A stretch of 64,000 nt of DNA from Aromatoleum toluolicum. Its GTDB lineage: Bacteria; Pseudomonadota; Gammaproteobacteria; Burkholderiales; Rhodocyclaceae. Made by a program: the position numbers and the translations under genes. Shown piece after piece: positions 34,226 to 42,594 of the stretch. How positions within the stretch are numbered: the stretch's first letter is position 1; every line of letters begins with the position of its first letter. Under the pieces are notes generated by a model. It was not told the origin of the DNA. It searched no databases and saw only the letters and a program-made list of their open reading frames with translations. The stretch spans positions 1-64,000 of the forward strand of contig NZ_WTVS01000012.1 of assembly GCF_012911005.2 (NCBI RefSeq). The letters run 5' to 3'.

Positions 34226-34540
34226 ATGAAACGTCCTGATTTTCAGGCGGAAATCAAGGAACTGAACCTCGCGTACCTGATGCTGGCCCAGCAGATGCTG
34301 CGCAGCGACCGGGAGACCGCGATGTTCCGCCTGGGCATCGACAAGGACGTCGCCGATCTGGTCGAGGGGCTTTCGAGCGCCAAGCTGGTCAAGATGGCCA
34401 GCAGCCAGATGCTGCTGTTCCGCTTCGACGATGCGCTGCTTGCCGGGCTGCTCGCGGGCAAGGGGCGTGACGAGACGAGTTCCAGCCTGCATGCGGCGAT
34501 TCTCGCCGCGGGCAAGCCGGTGAAGCGGTTGGCGGGATAG
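34226..34540 (+). CDS. flhD: Flagellar master regulator subunit FlhD
   Basis: A 104-residue FlhD. The signature 'EIKELNLAYLMLAQQMLRSD' with FRLGID is characteristic. FlhD pairs with FlhC in a hetero-hexamer that activates class-2 flagellar promoters, including the gene for sigma28. AAGGGAGCGG precedes the ATG. Upstream is a 179-bp AT-richer region (TTGCAATTGCTCACAATTCAC) that should carry the promoter, but no specific site could be assigned. FlhDC control is typical of enterics and many betaproteobacteria. Confidence 0.95.
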   Translation: MKRPDFQAEIKELNLAYLMLAQQMLRSDRETAMFRLGIDKDVADLVEGLSSAKLVKMASSQMLLFRFDDALLAGLLAGKGRDETSSSLHAAILAAGKPVKRLAG

Positions 34541-34650
34541 GCGCCGACACGGCGCCGCGGGAGGTGCAGGGGCACGGGCGGCAGAGGATGCCGCAGGCCA
34601 CTGCAGGATCGCGGCGGAGCGCCCCCGGGTGGGGCGGCAAGGAGAATACG

Positions 34651-35253
34651 ATGAAGAACAAGAGCATCATCGAAGAGGCTGAGGACATCCAGCGCGCGGC
34701 CGAAATGGTCCGCCTCGGTGCCCGCATGCAGATGCTGGAAGCCGAAACCAAGCTCAGCCGCGAGCGTCTCCTCAAGATCTACAAGGAAATCCGCGGCATG
34801 TCGCCCCCGAAGGGCATGCTGCCGTTTTCCACCGACTGGTTCATGACCTGGCAGCCGAACGTGCATGCGTCGCTGTTCATGAACTTCTTCAGCTTCTTCC
34901 AGGCGCATACCGGCCTCAAGGGGCTGGACGCGATCCTGAAGGCCTATCACCTGTACCTCGACCACATCGAGGCCGAAGTGATCGAGCCGGCGCTGAGCCT
35001 CACCCGCGCCTGGACGCTGGTGCGCTTCTTCGATGCCGACCTGCTGCAGATGGCCTCGTGCACGACCTGTGGGGGCCATTTCGTCGCGCACGCCTACGAC
35101 CCGACGCACGAGTTCGTGTGCGGCCTGTGCAACATGCCCTCGCGCGCCGGCAAGACCAAGCGTGCCGCCGAGGCCGCGCGGGCGACGGGCGCCAAGCGCG
35201 CCCCGGCCACCCGGCGCGTCGCCAAGACCAAGGCGCTCGCTACCGCTGACTGA
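34651..35253 (+). CDS. flhC: Flagellar master regulator subunit FlhC
   Basis: A 200-residue FlhC. The four zinc-binding cysteines are at 137, 140, 157 and 160 (CTTC and CGLC), the same positions as in the enteric protein, and the C-terminus is a basic tail. FlhC provides most of the DNA contact in the FlhD4C2 complex. ATG 34651 follows AAGGAG; the frame is open from 34564. It is separated from flhD by 110 bp and ends before a strong terminator, so flhDC form their own unit. Confidence 0.96.
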   Translation: MKNKSIIEEAEDIQRAAEMVRLGARMQMLEAETKLSRERLLKIYKEIRGMSPPKGMLPFSTDWFMTWQPNVHASLFMNFFSFFQAHTGLKGLDAILKAYHLYLDHIEAEVIEPALSLTRAWTLVRFFDADLLQMASCTTCGGHFVAHAYDPTHEFVCGLCNMPSRAGKTKRAAEAARATGAKRAPATRRVAKTKALATAD

Positions 35254-35277
35254 TTCGCGGCGTCCGTCCGCGCATGG

Positions 35278-35310
35278 GGCCGCCGCACATGCCGGCGGCC
35301 TTTTCATTTT
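35278..35310 (+). terminator. Rho-independent terminator after flhC
   Basis: GGCCGCCG (35278-35285) pairs with CGGCGGCC (35293-35300), followed by TTTTCATTTT. The stem and T-run make a textbook terminator between flhC and motA. Confidence 0.88.
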
Positions 35311-35316
35311 CCGGGT

Positions 35317-35343
35317 TCAAGTTTGCACGCCGAGTGACGTTAG
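35317..35343 (+). promoter_or_regulatory. Sigma28-like promoter of the motA operon
   Basis: TCAAGTTT-N11-GACGTTAG lies directly behind the flhC terminator and 66 bp upstream of the motA GTG. It matches the flagellar sigma28 consensus TAAAGTTT-N11-GCCGATAA at 7 of 8 and 5 of 8 positions. The same two boxes with the same spacing occur before the first cheV gene, which strengthens both. Confidence 0.75.
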
Positions 35344-35409
35344 AATCGCAATAAATCTTCCGGCGTGCGGCGGTGTTGCCGCGCGTGTCGAATCGACGGG
35401 GGCTTCCCG

Positions 35410-36264
35410 GTGTTCCTCATCATTGGTTATCTGATCATCCTCGCAGCATCGGTCGGCACGTATTCCGTCCACGGCAGTCTCATGGCGCTGTGGATGCCGA
35501 TGGAATATCTTGCCATCGTCGGCCTGATGATCGGCGGCTTTGTCGGCAGCAACGGCCCCAAGGCGTTCAGGGTGACGATGAAGGCCCTGCCGAGCCTGTT
35601 CAAGGGCTCGCCCTACACCAAGGCCATGTACCTGGACCTGCTCGGCCTGCTGTACGAGGTGCTGGCGAAGGTGCGCAAGGAAGGCCTGATGTCGATCGAG
35701 AACGATGTCGACAATCCCGAGTCGAGCCCGATCTTCACCAAGTACCCCACCATCATGGCGCACCATCATGCGGTCGAGTTCCTGACCGACTATCTGCGCA
35801 TGATGGTCGGCGGCAACCTCAATGCCTTCGAGATCGAAGGCCTGATGGACAAGGAAATCGAGACGCACCATCAGGAAACCCACATCGCGCCGCACGTCAT
35901 GGCCAAGCTCGGCGACGCGCTGCCGGCCTTCGGTATCGTCGTCGCGGTGATGGGCGTCGTGAACGTGATGGGCTCGGTCGGCCAGCCGCCGGCCGTGCTC
36001 GGCAAGATGATCGGCGGTGCGCTGGTCGGCACCTTCCTCGGCATTCTGATCTCGTACGGCTTCGTGCAGCCGATCGCCAGCCAGCTCGAACAGCAGGTGG
36101 AAGAAGGCGGCAAGATGTTCGAATGCATCAAGCTGGTGCTGCTCGCCAGCATGAACGGCTACGCTCCGCAGGTCGCCGTGGAGTTCGGACGCAAGGCGCT
36201 GTACTCGAGCGAACGCCCGACTTTTGCCGAGCTCGAGCAGGACATCAAGGCCCGCAAGGGGTGA
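35410..36264 (+). CDS. motA: Flagellar motor stator protein MotA
   Basis: A 284-residue MotA with four membrane helices. With MotB it forms the stator that couples ion flow to flagellar rotation. The rotor-contact charges are present at Arg89 and Glu97, and the functional prolines at Pro172 and Pro221, each one less than in E. coli. The GTG start at 35410 was chosen because it gives this alignment (MFLIIGYLIILAASVG); the longer frame from 35365 would add a non-family extension. It is followed 66 bp later by motB. Confidence 0.95.
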   Translation: MFLIIGYLIILAASVGTYSVHGSLMALWMPMEYLAIVGLMIGGFVGSNGPKAFRVTMKALPSLFKGSPYTKAMYLDLLGLLYEVLAKVRKEGLMSIENDVDNPESSPIFTKYPTIMAHHHAVEFLTDYLRMMVGGNLNAFEIEGLMDKEIETHHQETHIAPHVMAKLGDALPAFGIVVAVMGVVNVMGSVGQPPAVLGKMIGGALVGTFLGILISYGFVQPIASQLEQQVEEGGKMFECIKLVLLASMNGYAPQVAVEFGRKALYSSERPTFAELEQDIKARKG

Positions 36265-36330
36265 GGCCGCGATGACCGCCGTCGCCATGCGAATGCTCGA
36301 CGCTGACCGCCGCCGCGGCATGAGGCGCCC

Positions 36331-37371
36331 ATGAGCGACGATAGCCAGCAGCCCATCGTCGTCAAGCGCATCAAGAAGGTCGCCGCCGCGGCACACGGCG
36401 GCGCGTGGAAGATCGCCTACGCCGACTTCGTTACGGCGATGATGGCCTTCTTCCTGCTGATGTGGCTGCTCGGCTCCACGGCGCAGGGCGACCTCGAAGG
36501 CATTGCCGACCACTTCCTGAATCCGCTCAAGGTCTCGATGCAGGGTGGCAGCGGGGCGGGCGACAGCTCCAGCGTCATCCAGGGCGGCGGCGAGGATCTC
36601 ACCCGCTCCCTCGGCCAGCGCAAGCGCGGCGAGATCGAAGGGCGCCGCTCGATCAACCTCGATGCAGCCAAGGGACGCGAGGTGTATCGCGTCGAGGGCG
36701 ACGACGAAGGCGTGGAAGCGACGCGCGAACGCGCGCGCCTCGAGGACTTGAAGGGGCGCATCGAGGCCCTCGTCGAGGCCGACCCCAAGCTGCGCCCCTT
36801 CCGCAACCAGATCCTGCTCGACATCACGTCGGAGGGCTTGCGCATCCAGATCGTCGATGCGCAGAACCGCCCCATGTTCAACACCGCGAGTGACGAGTTG
36901 CTGCCTTACACGCGCGAGCTGCTGCGGGCGATCGGGCGTGCGCTCAACGATGTCTCCAACCGGCTGAGCCTGTCGGGGCACACCGATGCGGCGCGATACG
37001 CCGGCGGCGAGCGCGGCTTCTCGAACTGGGAGCTGTCGAGCAATCGCGCCAACGCCTCGCGCCGCGAGCTGGTCGTCGGCGGTCTGGAGGCCGGCAAGGT
37101 GATCCGCGTCGTGGGCCTCGCGGACATGGTGCCGCTGCGCAAGGACGACCTGTTTCATCCGATGAATCGCCGCATCAGCATCATCGTGATGAACAAGAAG
37201 ACCGAGGAGGCCGTGCGCAACCAGGCGGGCGCTCTGGATATCGGTTCGTCTGCGCCGCTCGACGGCACGGAGTTGCGCGAGAACATCGAGAGCAGGAACC
37301 AGGCGCCCGCGGCGCCGGTGCGGGGGCGCAGTCCCTTGCCGCTCCCGCTACCACCCGTGAAGTCGCCCTGA
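36331..37371 (+). CDS. motB: Flagellar motor stator protein MotB
   Basis: A 346-residue MotB. One membrane helix (about 27-50, AWKIAYADFVTAMMAFFLLM) carries the ion-binding Asp32, which is at the same position as in E. coli. The periplasmic part holds an OmpA-like peptidoglycan-binding domain (LSLSGHTDAARYAGG, then NRANASRRELV). The C-terminus is Pro-rich. Ion type (H+ or Na+) cannot be assigned with certainty, though the Asp32 context resembles H+ stators. Confidence 0.95.
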   Translation: MSDDSQQPIVVKRIKKVAAAAHGGAWKIAYADFVTAMMAFFLLMWLLGSTAQGDLEGIADHFLNPLKVSMQGGSGAGDSSSVIQGGGEDLTRSLGQRKRGEIEGRRSINLDAAKGREVYRVEGDDEGVEATRERARLEDLKGRIEALVEADPKLRPFRNQILLDITSEGLRIQIVDAQNRPMFNTASDELLPYTRELLRAIGRALNDVSNRLSLSGHTDAARYAGGERGFSNWELSSNRANASRRELVVGGLEAGKVIRVVGLADMVPLRKDDLFHPMNRRISIIVMNKKTEEAVRNQAGALDIGSSAPLDGTELRENIESRNQAPAAPVRGRSPLPLPLPPVKSP

Positions 37372-37426
37372 TGCGATGCCGTGTGATGAGCTGCCGTCCG
37401 GACACGGCCTGTGAGGTGGTCTGAAG

Positions 37427-38416
37427 ATGCCCGCTGGTGATTCCCCCTTCGGCCGCAAGCCCGCAGTGCCGGGAGCTGCTGCCCACACGGCGGCGGACGC
37501 TCCGGTTCGTCCCAATCTCGCGGCGAATTCCGCGCCGGGGCTGGCGGCGATGGCCGCCGCAGCGGCCGCGTCGGCGCTGTCGGCGTCCGGCGAGCGCGAG
37601 TTCGAGCTGACTCAGGCCGATTTCGAACGCATCCGCAAGCTCATCTACGACCACGCCGGCATCGTCCTGTCGCAGGCGAAGCAGGACATGGTCTACAGCA
37701 GGCTGGCACGGCGGCTGCGCGCGTGCGGGGACCGCAGCTTCGCGCAATACATCGGCCGCCTCGAGCGCGATCGCGCCGAGTGGGAGACCTTCGTCAATTC
37801 GCTGACGACCAATCTCACCTCGTTCTTCCGCGAGGCACACCATTTCGACATCCTGGCCGAGCGCATGCGGCGTGTCGTCGAACGCCGCACGATACGCATC
37901 TGGTGCAACGCGGCGTCCACCGGCGAGGAGCCTTACTCGCTTGCGATCACGGCCTGCGAGGCGTTCAATACGCTCACCCCGCCGGTCCAGATCATCGCCA
38001 GCGATATCGATACCAGTGTCCTCGCGCATGCCGAGCGTGGCGTGTATCGCGAGGACCGCGTGGCGCGCATGTCGCCGGAGATGCTGCGGCGCTATTTCGA
38101 GCAGGGGGGCGGTCTCGCGGCCGGCGAGCATCGTGTGCGGCCGGAGCTGAAGCGCCTGCTGAGCTTCAGGCGCATCAACCTGCTCGATGCCGTATGGCCG
38201 GTGCAGGGGCCGCTGGATGCGATCTTCTGTCGCAACGTCATGATCTACTTCGACAAGACGACCCAGTACAGCATCCTCAAGCGTTTCGTGCCGCTGCTGC
38301 TGCGCAAGGACGGGGCGCTGTTCGCCGGCCATTCCGAGAGTTTCATGCACGCGGGCGACCTGTTCCGTTCGACGGGACGCACCGTCTATCAGCGCACCGA
38401 TGCCGACGGCAACTAG
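37427..38416 (+). CDS. cheR: Chemotaxis protein methyltransferase CheR
   Basis: A 329-residue CheR that methylates receptor glutamates using S-adenosylmethionine. After an Ala-rich 55-residue N-terminus, the family domain begins at about residue 58 ([20 protein letters not shown]), with [13 protein letters not shown] and the SAM site [16 protein letters not shown] following, then [13 protein letters not shown]. The Ala-rich leader is unusual and may be a linker or a wrongly long start. Its stop overlaps the cheB start by 17 nt. Confidence 0.95.
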   Translation: MPAGDSPFGRKPAVPGAAAHTAADAPVRPNLAANSAPGLAAMAAAAAASALSASGEREFELTQADFERIRKLIYDHAGIVLSQAKQDMVYSRLARRLRACGDRSFAQYIGRLERDRAEWETFVNSLTTNLTSFFREAHHFDILAERMRRVVERRTIRIWCNAASTGEEPYSLAITACEAFNTLTPPVQIIASDIDTSVLAHAERGVYREDRVARMSPEMLRRYFEQGGGLAAGEHRVRPELKRLLSFRRINLLDAVWPVQGPLDAIFCRNVMIYFDKTTQYSILKRFVPLLLRKDGALFAGHSESFMHAGDLFRSTGRTVYQRTDADGN

Positions 38417-39032
38417 ACCCCTGTCCTCCGGCCATGTGTCCGGTGGCCGCATCATCTTCATCGGCGCCTCGACGGGGGGTACCGAGGCGATCAAGCAGGT
38501 CCTGCTCGGCATGCCGCAGAATTCGCCGCCGATCCTGATCACGCAGCACATGCCGGAGATGTTCACCGGCGCGTTCGCGCGCCGCCTCGACGGGTTGTGC
38601 GCGCTACGGGTCAAGGAGGCCGAGCACGGCGAGGCGGTGCTGCCGGGCACGGCCTATATTGCGCCGGGGCATTCGCACCTCCTGATCCGGCGCGCGTCGG
38701 TGGGCGGTTTTCAGTGCGAGCTGTCGCGTGCGGAGCCCGTCAATCGTCACCGGCCTTCCGTCGATGTGCTCTTCGCCGCAGCCGCGGAGCTGGCGGGGGC
38801 TGCGGCGGTGGGCGTCCTGCTCACGGGCATGGGCAAGGACGGCGCACGGGGCCTGCTCGCGATGCGGCGTGCGGGGGCGTGGACCATTGCCCAGGACGCC
38901 GGCTCGTGCGTCGTGTACGGCATGCCGCGCGAGGCGGCGATGATCGGCGCGGCGTGCGAGGTCGTGCCGCTGGACGAGGTCGCGCAGCATGTGTTGCGCC
39001 AGGTGGTGCCGGGCGGCGCGCGCGATGCCTAG
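38400..39032 (+). CDS. cheB: Receiver-less CheB methylesterase
   Basis: A 210-residue protein consisting only of the CheB catalytic domain. The triad is visible: Ser24 in GASTGG, His50 in ITQHMP and Asp147 in GMGKDG. Standard CheB proteins are about 350 residues with an N-terminal receiver that is phosphorylated by CheA to relieve autoinhibition. Here no receiver is present in this frame or as a separate nearby gene, so activity would be unregulated by phosphorylation. It starts inside cheR (17-nt overlap). Confidence 0.9.
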   Translation: MPTATRPLSSGHVSGGRIIFIGASTGGTEAIKQVLLGMPQNSPPILITQHMPEMFTGAFARRLDGLCALRVKEAEHGEAVLPGTAYIAPGHSHLLIRRASVGGFQCELSRAEPVNRHRPSVDVLFAAAAELAGAAAVGVLLTGMGKDGARGLLAMRRAGAWTIAQDAGSCVVYGMPREAAMIGAACEVVPLDEVAQHVLRQVVPGGARDA

Positions 39033-39125
39033 CCGGGAACCGGGGAGCGGTTCACCCGGAGCACGACCATAATGCGAAAATGTCGGGCCGACGCGAATGC
39101 GGTGCAAATTCCGTGATGCGGCGCC

Positions 39126-39152
39126 TCAAGTATTTCAGGTCACTGACGTTAT
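39126..39152 (+). promoter_or_regulatory. Sigma28-like promoter of the cheV operon
   Basis: TCAAGTAT-N11-GACGTTAT lies 65 bp upstream of the first cheV ATG. Box sequences, the 11-bp spacing and the distance to the gene are nearly the same as in the motA promoter, which argues that both are recognised by the same sigma factor, most likely FliA (sigma28). Confidence 0.75.
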
Positions 39153-39217
39153 CTTGATTGTAATCACGGCGCAGGGATGCCGCCCCGATCATATTGCCGC
39201 GTAACGCGGAGAGTGAA

Positions 39218-40186
39218 ATGTCCGAACTGTTCAAGAATATCGAAGCCCGCACGCGTCTGGCCGGCACGAACAAGCTGGAGATACTGCTGTTCACGCTCGG
39301 TGTCGACCAGCGCACCGGACGTCGCGAGACCTTCGGTATCAACGTGTTCAAGGTGCGCGAGGTGATGCGCACCCCGGCCATTACCGCGGCACCGGAGATG
39401 CCGTCCTCGGTGGAAGGCATGGTCAGCCTGCGCGGCGTGCTGGTGCCGGTGGTCGATCTCGGCCGTTATGTCGGTGTCGGAGCCGACGCCAAGCGCGAGA
39501 TTATGATCGTCACCGAGTACAACGGCCACACGCAGGGTTTCCTCGTCGAGGCGGTCGATACGATCCTGCGCCTCGACTGGGCGCAGATGCGCGTGCCCCC
39601 GGACATGCTCACGGCGAACATGGGCGGACTGGTCACCGCGGTCACCGAGCTCAAGGACAACAAGCTGGTCATGATGCTGGACGTCGAGAAGGTGCTGGCG
39701 GAAACGACGACCCAGGACGACCAGTACCTCTTCAAGGGGATCGAGCCGATCGAGGGAAGCGCGCACACGGTGTATTTCGCCGACGACTCCTCGGTGGCGC
39801 GCCGCCAGATCGAACGCACGCTCGACGTGCTGGGCGTGCCGTATGTCGGGTCGATCAACGGGCGCATGGCGTGGGAAGAGTTGCAGAAGGCGGCACGCTT
39901 CGCCGAAACCACCGGGCGCAGGGTCAGCGACGTGGTGAGCCTGGTGCTCACCGACGTCGAGATGCCGGAGATGGACGGCTACATCCTCACCAAGTCGATC
40001 AAGTCCGATCCGCGTTTCGCGGGCATTCCCGTGATCATGCACTCGTCGCTGTCCGGCATGTCGAACCAGCAGCTCGGCAAGTCGGTCGGCGTCGATGAAT
40101 ATGTTCCCAAGTTCGAACCTCAGCGTCTCGCCGAGACGCTGCGCCGCCTGCTCAATCGGGATGAGCAGCAAACCCGCGCGTCCTGA
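39218..40186 (+). CDS. cheV: Chemotaxis coupling protein CheV (first copy)
   Basis: A 322-residue CheV, a fusion of a CheW-like domain (about 12-165) and a receiver domain (about 188-315). It links receptors to CheA and can act as a phosphate sink or adaptation factor. The receiver has [15 protein letters not shown] with the phosphoacceptor aspartate, and the acidic pair in ADDSSVARRQ. The ATG follows GCGGAGAG. It is followed 12 bp later by a second cheV. With no cheW in the cluster, the CheV pair may provide the main coupling. Confidence 0.93.
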   Translation: MSELFKNIEARTRLAGTNKLEILLFTLGVDQRTGRRETFGINVFKVREVMRTPAITAAPEMPSSVEGMVSLRGVLVPVVDLGRYVGVGADAKREIMIVTEYNGHTQGFLVEAVDTILRLDWAQMRVPPDMLTANMGGLVTAVTELKDNKLVMMLDVEKVLAETTTQDDQYLFKGIEPIEGSAHTVYFADDSSVARRQIERTLDVLGVPYVGSINGRMAWEELQKAARFAETTGRRVSDVVSLVLTDVEMPEMDGYILTKSIKSDPRFAGIPVIMHSSLSGMSNQQLGKSVGVDEYVPKFEPQRLAETLRRLLNRDEQQTRAS

Positions 40187-40198
40187 GGAATTCCTGTC

Positions 40199-41155
40199 AT
40201 GTCCAGCTACCAGACCGAAGAAAACGGCGTGCTCAACGTCGTCGATGGCCGTACCAGCCTCGCCGGCTCGAACCGCATGGAGATCCTGCTGTTCTCGCTC
40301 GGCACCTCGGAGACCTTCGGCATCAACGTGTTCAAGGTCCGCGAGGTGTCGGCCGCGCCCTTCATCACGCGCGCGCCCAACATGCCGGCGGGGGTGGAGG
40401 GCCTGATCTCGCTGCGCGGCAACGTTATCCCGGTGCTGGCGCTGGCGAAGATCCTCGGCCTTGCGCGGCCCGGCGATCCGCTCGGCGGGTCGATGATGGT
40501 CACCGAATACAGCAAGCGCACGCTCGGCTTCCTCGTGTCCGGGGTCGATCGCATCATCCGCGTCGATTGGGACAAGGTGCGCGCGCCGGACAACATTTCG
40601 AGCTCCGTGCATAACTACATCACCGCGATCACCGAGCTGCCCGACGGCAAGCTGGTGTCGATCGTCGATGTCGAGACCGTGCTGGCCACGACCTTCGGCG
40701 ATGCGGTGGTCGGCAACATCGCGCCGATCCCCGACGGTGAGGACTACGAGGTCTTCTACGTCGACGACTCGGGCGTCGCCCGGCGCAAGATCTCGGAGGT
40801 GCTGGACAAGCTGGGAGTGAAGCACAAGCACGCGGTCAATGGCCTGGAGGCCTGGACGCGCCTGCAGGGCATGGCCAGCCACGCGCAGCAGATCGGCCAC
40901 CGGGTGAGCGACGAGCTCGACCTGATTCTCGTGGATGCCGAGATGCCCGAAATGGATGGATATGTGTTGACGCGCAACATCAAGGCCGACAGCCGCTTCG
41001 ACGGCATCCCGGTCGTGATGCACTCCTCGCTGTCGTCGGAAGCGAACCGGGCGATGGGAAAGCGGGTCGGTGTGGACGCCTACGTGGCAAAATTCGACGC
41101 CGATGCGCTCGCAGACACTCTGCGTCCGCTGCTGACCCGGGGTCATCAAGGCTGA
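40199..41155 (+). CDS. cheV: Chemotaxis coupling protein CheV (second copy)
   Basis: A 318-residue paralogue of the preceding CheV, with the same CheW-like plus receiver layout. Corresponding segments are alike but not identical ([16 protein letters not shown] versus [30 protein letters not shown] versus [14 protein letters not shown]), so this is an old tandem duplication with divergence. The receiver aspartates are kept. It lies 34 bp before cheY. Confidence 0.93.
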   Translation: MSSYQTEENGVLNVVDGRTSLAGSNRMEILLFSLGTSETFGINVFKVREVSAAPFITRAPNMPAGVEGLISLRGNVIPVLALAKILGLARPGDPLGGSMMVTEYSKRTLGFLVSGVDRIIRVDWDKVRAPDNISSSVHNYITAITELPDGKLVSIVDVETVLATTFGDAVVGNIAPIPDGEDYEVFYVDDSGVARRKISEVLDKLGVKHKHAVNGLEAWTRLQGMASHAQQIGHRVSDELDLILVDAEMPEMDGYVLTRNIKADSRFDGIPVVMHSSLSSEANRAMGKRVGVDAYVAKFDADALADTLRPLLTRGHQG

Positions 41156-41189
41156 CCCGGGTCGTGCGCAAGATTACGGAGATACAAGA

Positions 41190-41591
41190 ATGTCCGACCC
41201 CAAGATGAAATTCCTCGTCGTCGACGATTTCTCGACCATGCGCCGCATCGTGCGCAATCTGCTCAAGGAGCTGGGCTTCACCAACGTCGACGAGGCCGAG
41301 GATGGCGCCGTCGCCCTGCAGAAGCTCAACAGCGCTCCGTTCGACTTCGTGGTGACGGATTGGAACATGCCCAACATGGACGGGCTGACCTTGTTGCAGA
41401 CGATCCGCCAGACGCCGCACCTGCGGCACCTCCCGGTGCTGATGGTCACCGCCGAGGCGAAGAAGGAAAACATCATCGCTGCGGCACAGGCCGGCGCCAG
41501 CGGCTACATCGTCAAGCCCTTCACCGCGGCGACGATGTCCGAAAAGCTGGAAAAGATCTTCGAAAAAATGGGCAAGAAGGCCACCGCCTGA
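41190..41591 (+). CDS. cheY: Chemotaxis response regulator CheY
   Basis: A 133-residue single-domain CheY. All key residues sit at the standard E. coli numbers: Asp12, Asp13, phosphoacceptor Asp57, Thr87 and Lys109. Phosphorylated CheY binds the flagellar switch to change rotation. The C-terminus matches CheY closely ([16 protein letters not shown]). It is 34 bp upstream of cheZ, its phosphatase. Confidence 0.97.
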   Translation: MSDPKMKFLVVDDFSTMRRIVRNLLKELGFTNVDEAEDGAVALQKLNSAPFDFVVTDWNMPNMDGLTLLQTIRQTPHLRHLPVLMVTAEAKKENIIAAAQAGASGYIVKPFTAATMSEKLEKIFEKMGKKATA

Positions 41592-41625
41592 CGGGCGGGA
41601 AGAGAGACGATCAGGGAGGCCGATA

Positions 41626-42498
41626 ATGGCGAAGAAGCTGAAACAGGACGAGGTTGGGGATTCGGACGAACTCCAGGCCCTGTTCGACAGCATCGCGAAC
41701 ACGCAGGCGCAGCCGGCACCGGCGGCAGCGCGGGCTGCGCCCGCCCCTGCTGCAGCAGGGAATTCAGGGGGCGACGACGACGAACTGCAGGCGCTGTTCG
41801 ATTCCGTTGCCGCGGACTTCGAGGCCGGCGCCGTGGCCGCAGAGACTGCCGCGCCCGCCGCATCGGTTGTCGCGCCTGCGCAATCCGAGCACAGCTGCGA
41901 TGCGGTGTTCACGCGAATCGGACAGATGACACGACAAGTGCACAACACCTTGCGCGAGCTGGGCACCGACGACGGTTTGCAGGATGCGGTGCAGGCGATT
42001 CCCGATGCGCGCCAGCGCCTGACCTACATCGCGCAGATGACCGAGCAGGCGGCGAGCCGTGTGCTCAATGCGACCGACATCGCCCAGCCGATCCAGGGGC
42101 GTATCCAGTCCGGTGCTGCCGAGCTGCAGGCGCGGTGGGACAAGCTGTTCGCGAACCAGCTGTCGGTCGAGGAGTTCAAGGCGCTGTCCGGCGAAACGCG
42201 CAGCTTCCTCGGCGACGTGGTCGAGGGAAGTCGCGCGACCAACGCGCAGCTGATGGAAATCATGATGGCGCAGGATTTCCAGGATCTGACCGGCCAGGTG
42301 ATCAAGAAGGTCGTCGACCTCGCGCAGAAGCTGGAGACGGAACTCCTGCAGGTGCTGCTCGAGGTGACGCCGGCGGAAAAGCGCGGCGACAAGCACAGCG
42401 GGCTGATGAATGGCCCCGTCGTCAGCACCGAGGGCCGCGATGACGTGGTCACGACGCAGGAGCAGGTGGACGACCTGCTGGACAGCCTGGGCTTCTGA
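41626..42498 (+). CDS. cheZ: CheY-P phosphatase CheZ with duplicated N-terminal motif
   Basis: A 290-residue CheZ that dephosphorylates CheY. The catalytic helix segment AQDFQDLTGQ is at 215-224, and the C-terminal CheY-binding peptide QVDDLLDSLGF at 280-290. The protein is longer than the enteric form (about 214). The extra N-terminus contains two near-identical peptides, DELQALFDSIA (14-24) and DELQALFDSVA (52-62), joined by Ala/Pro linkers. Their acidic-LxxLFDS pattern resembles the C-terminal peptide. Confidence 0.93.
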   Translation: MAKKLKQDEVGDSDELQALFDSIANTQAQPAPAAARAAPAPAAAGNSGGDDDELQALFDSVAADFEAGAVAAETAAPAASVVAPAQSEHSCDAVFTRIGQMTRQVHNTLRELGTDDGLQDAVQAIPDARQRLTYIAQMTEQAASRVLNATDIAQPIQGRIQSGAAELQARWDKLFANQLSVEEFKALSGETRSFLGDVVEGSRATNAQLMEIMMAQDFQDLTGQVIKKVVDLAQKLETELLQVLLEVTPAEKRGDKHSGLMNGPVVSTEGRDDVVTTQEQVDDLLDSLGF

Positions 42499-42594
42499 AC
42501 GGTCGCTGCCCGGTTCCGCCGGGCCGGGCACCCCGGATGACTGGGCCGGCGAATGAACGGGGCCGCCGGCCCGCAACAAGTAAGCGAGAACGTG

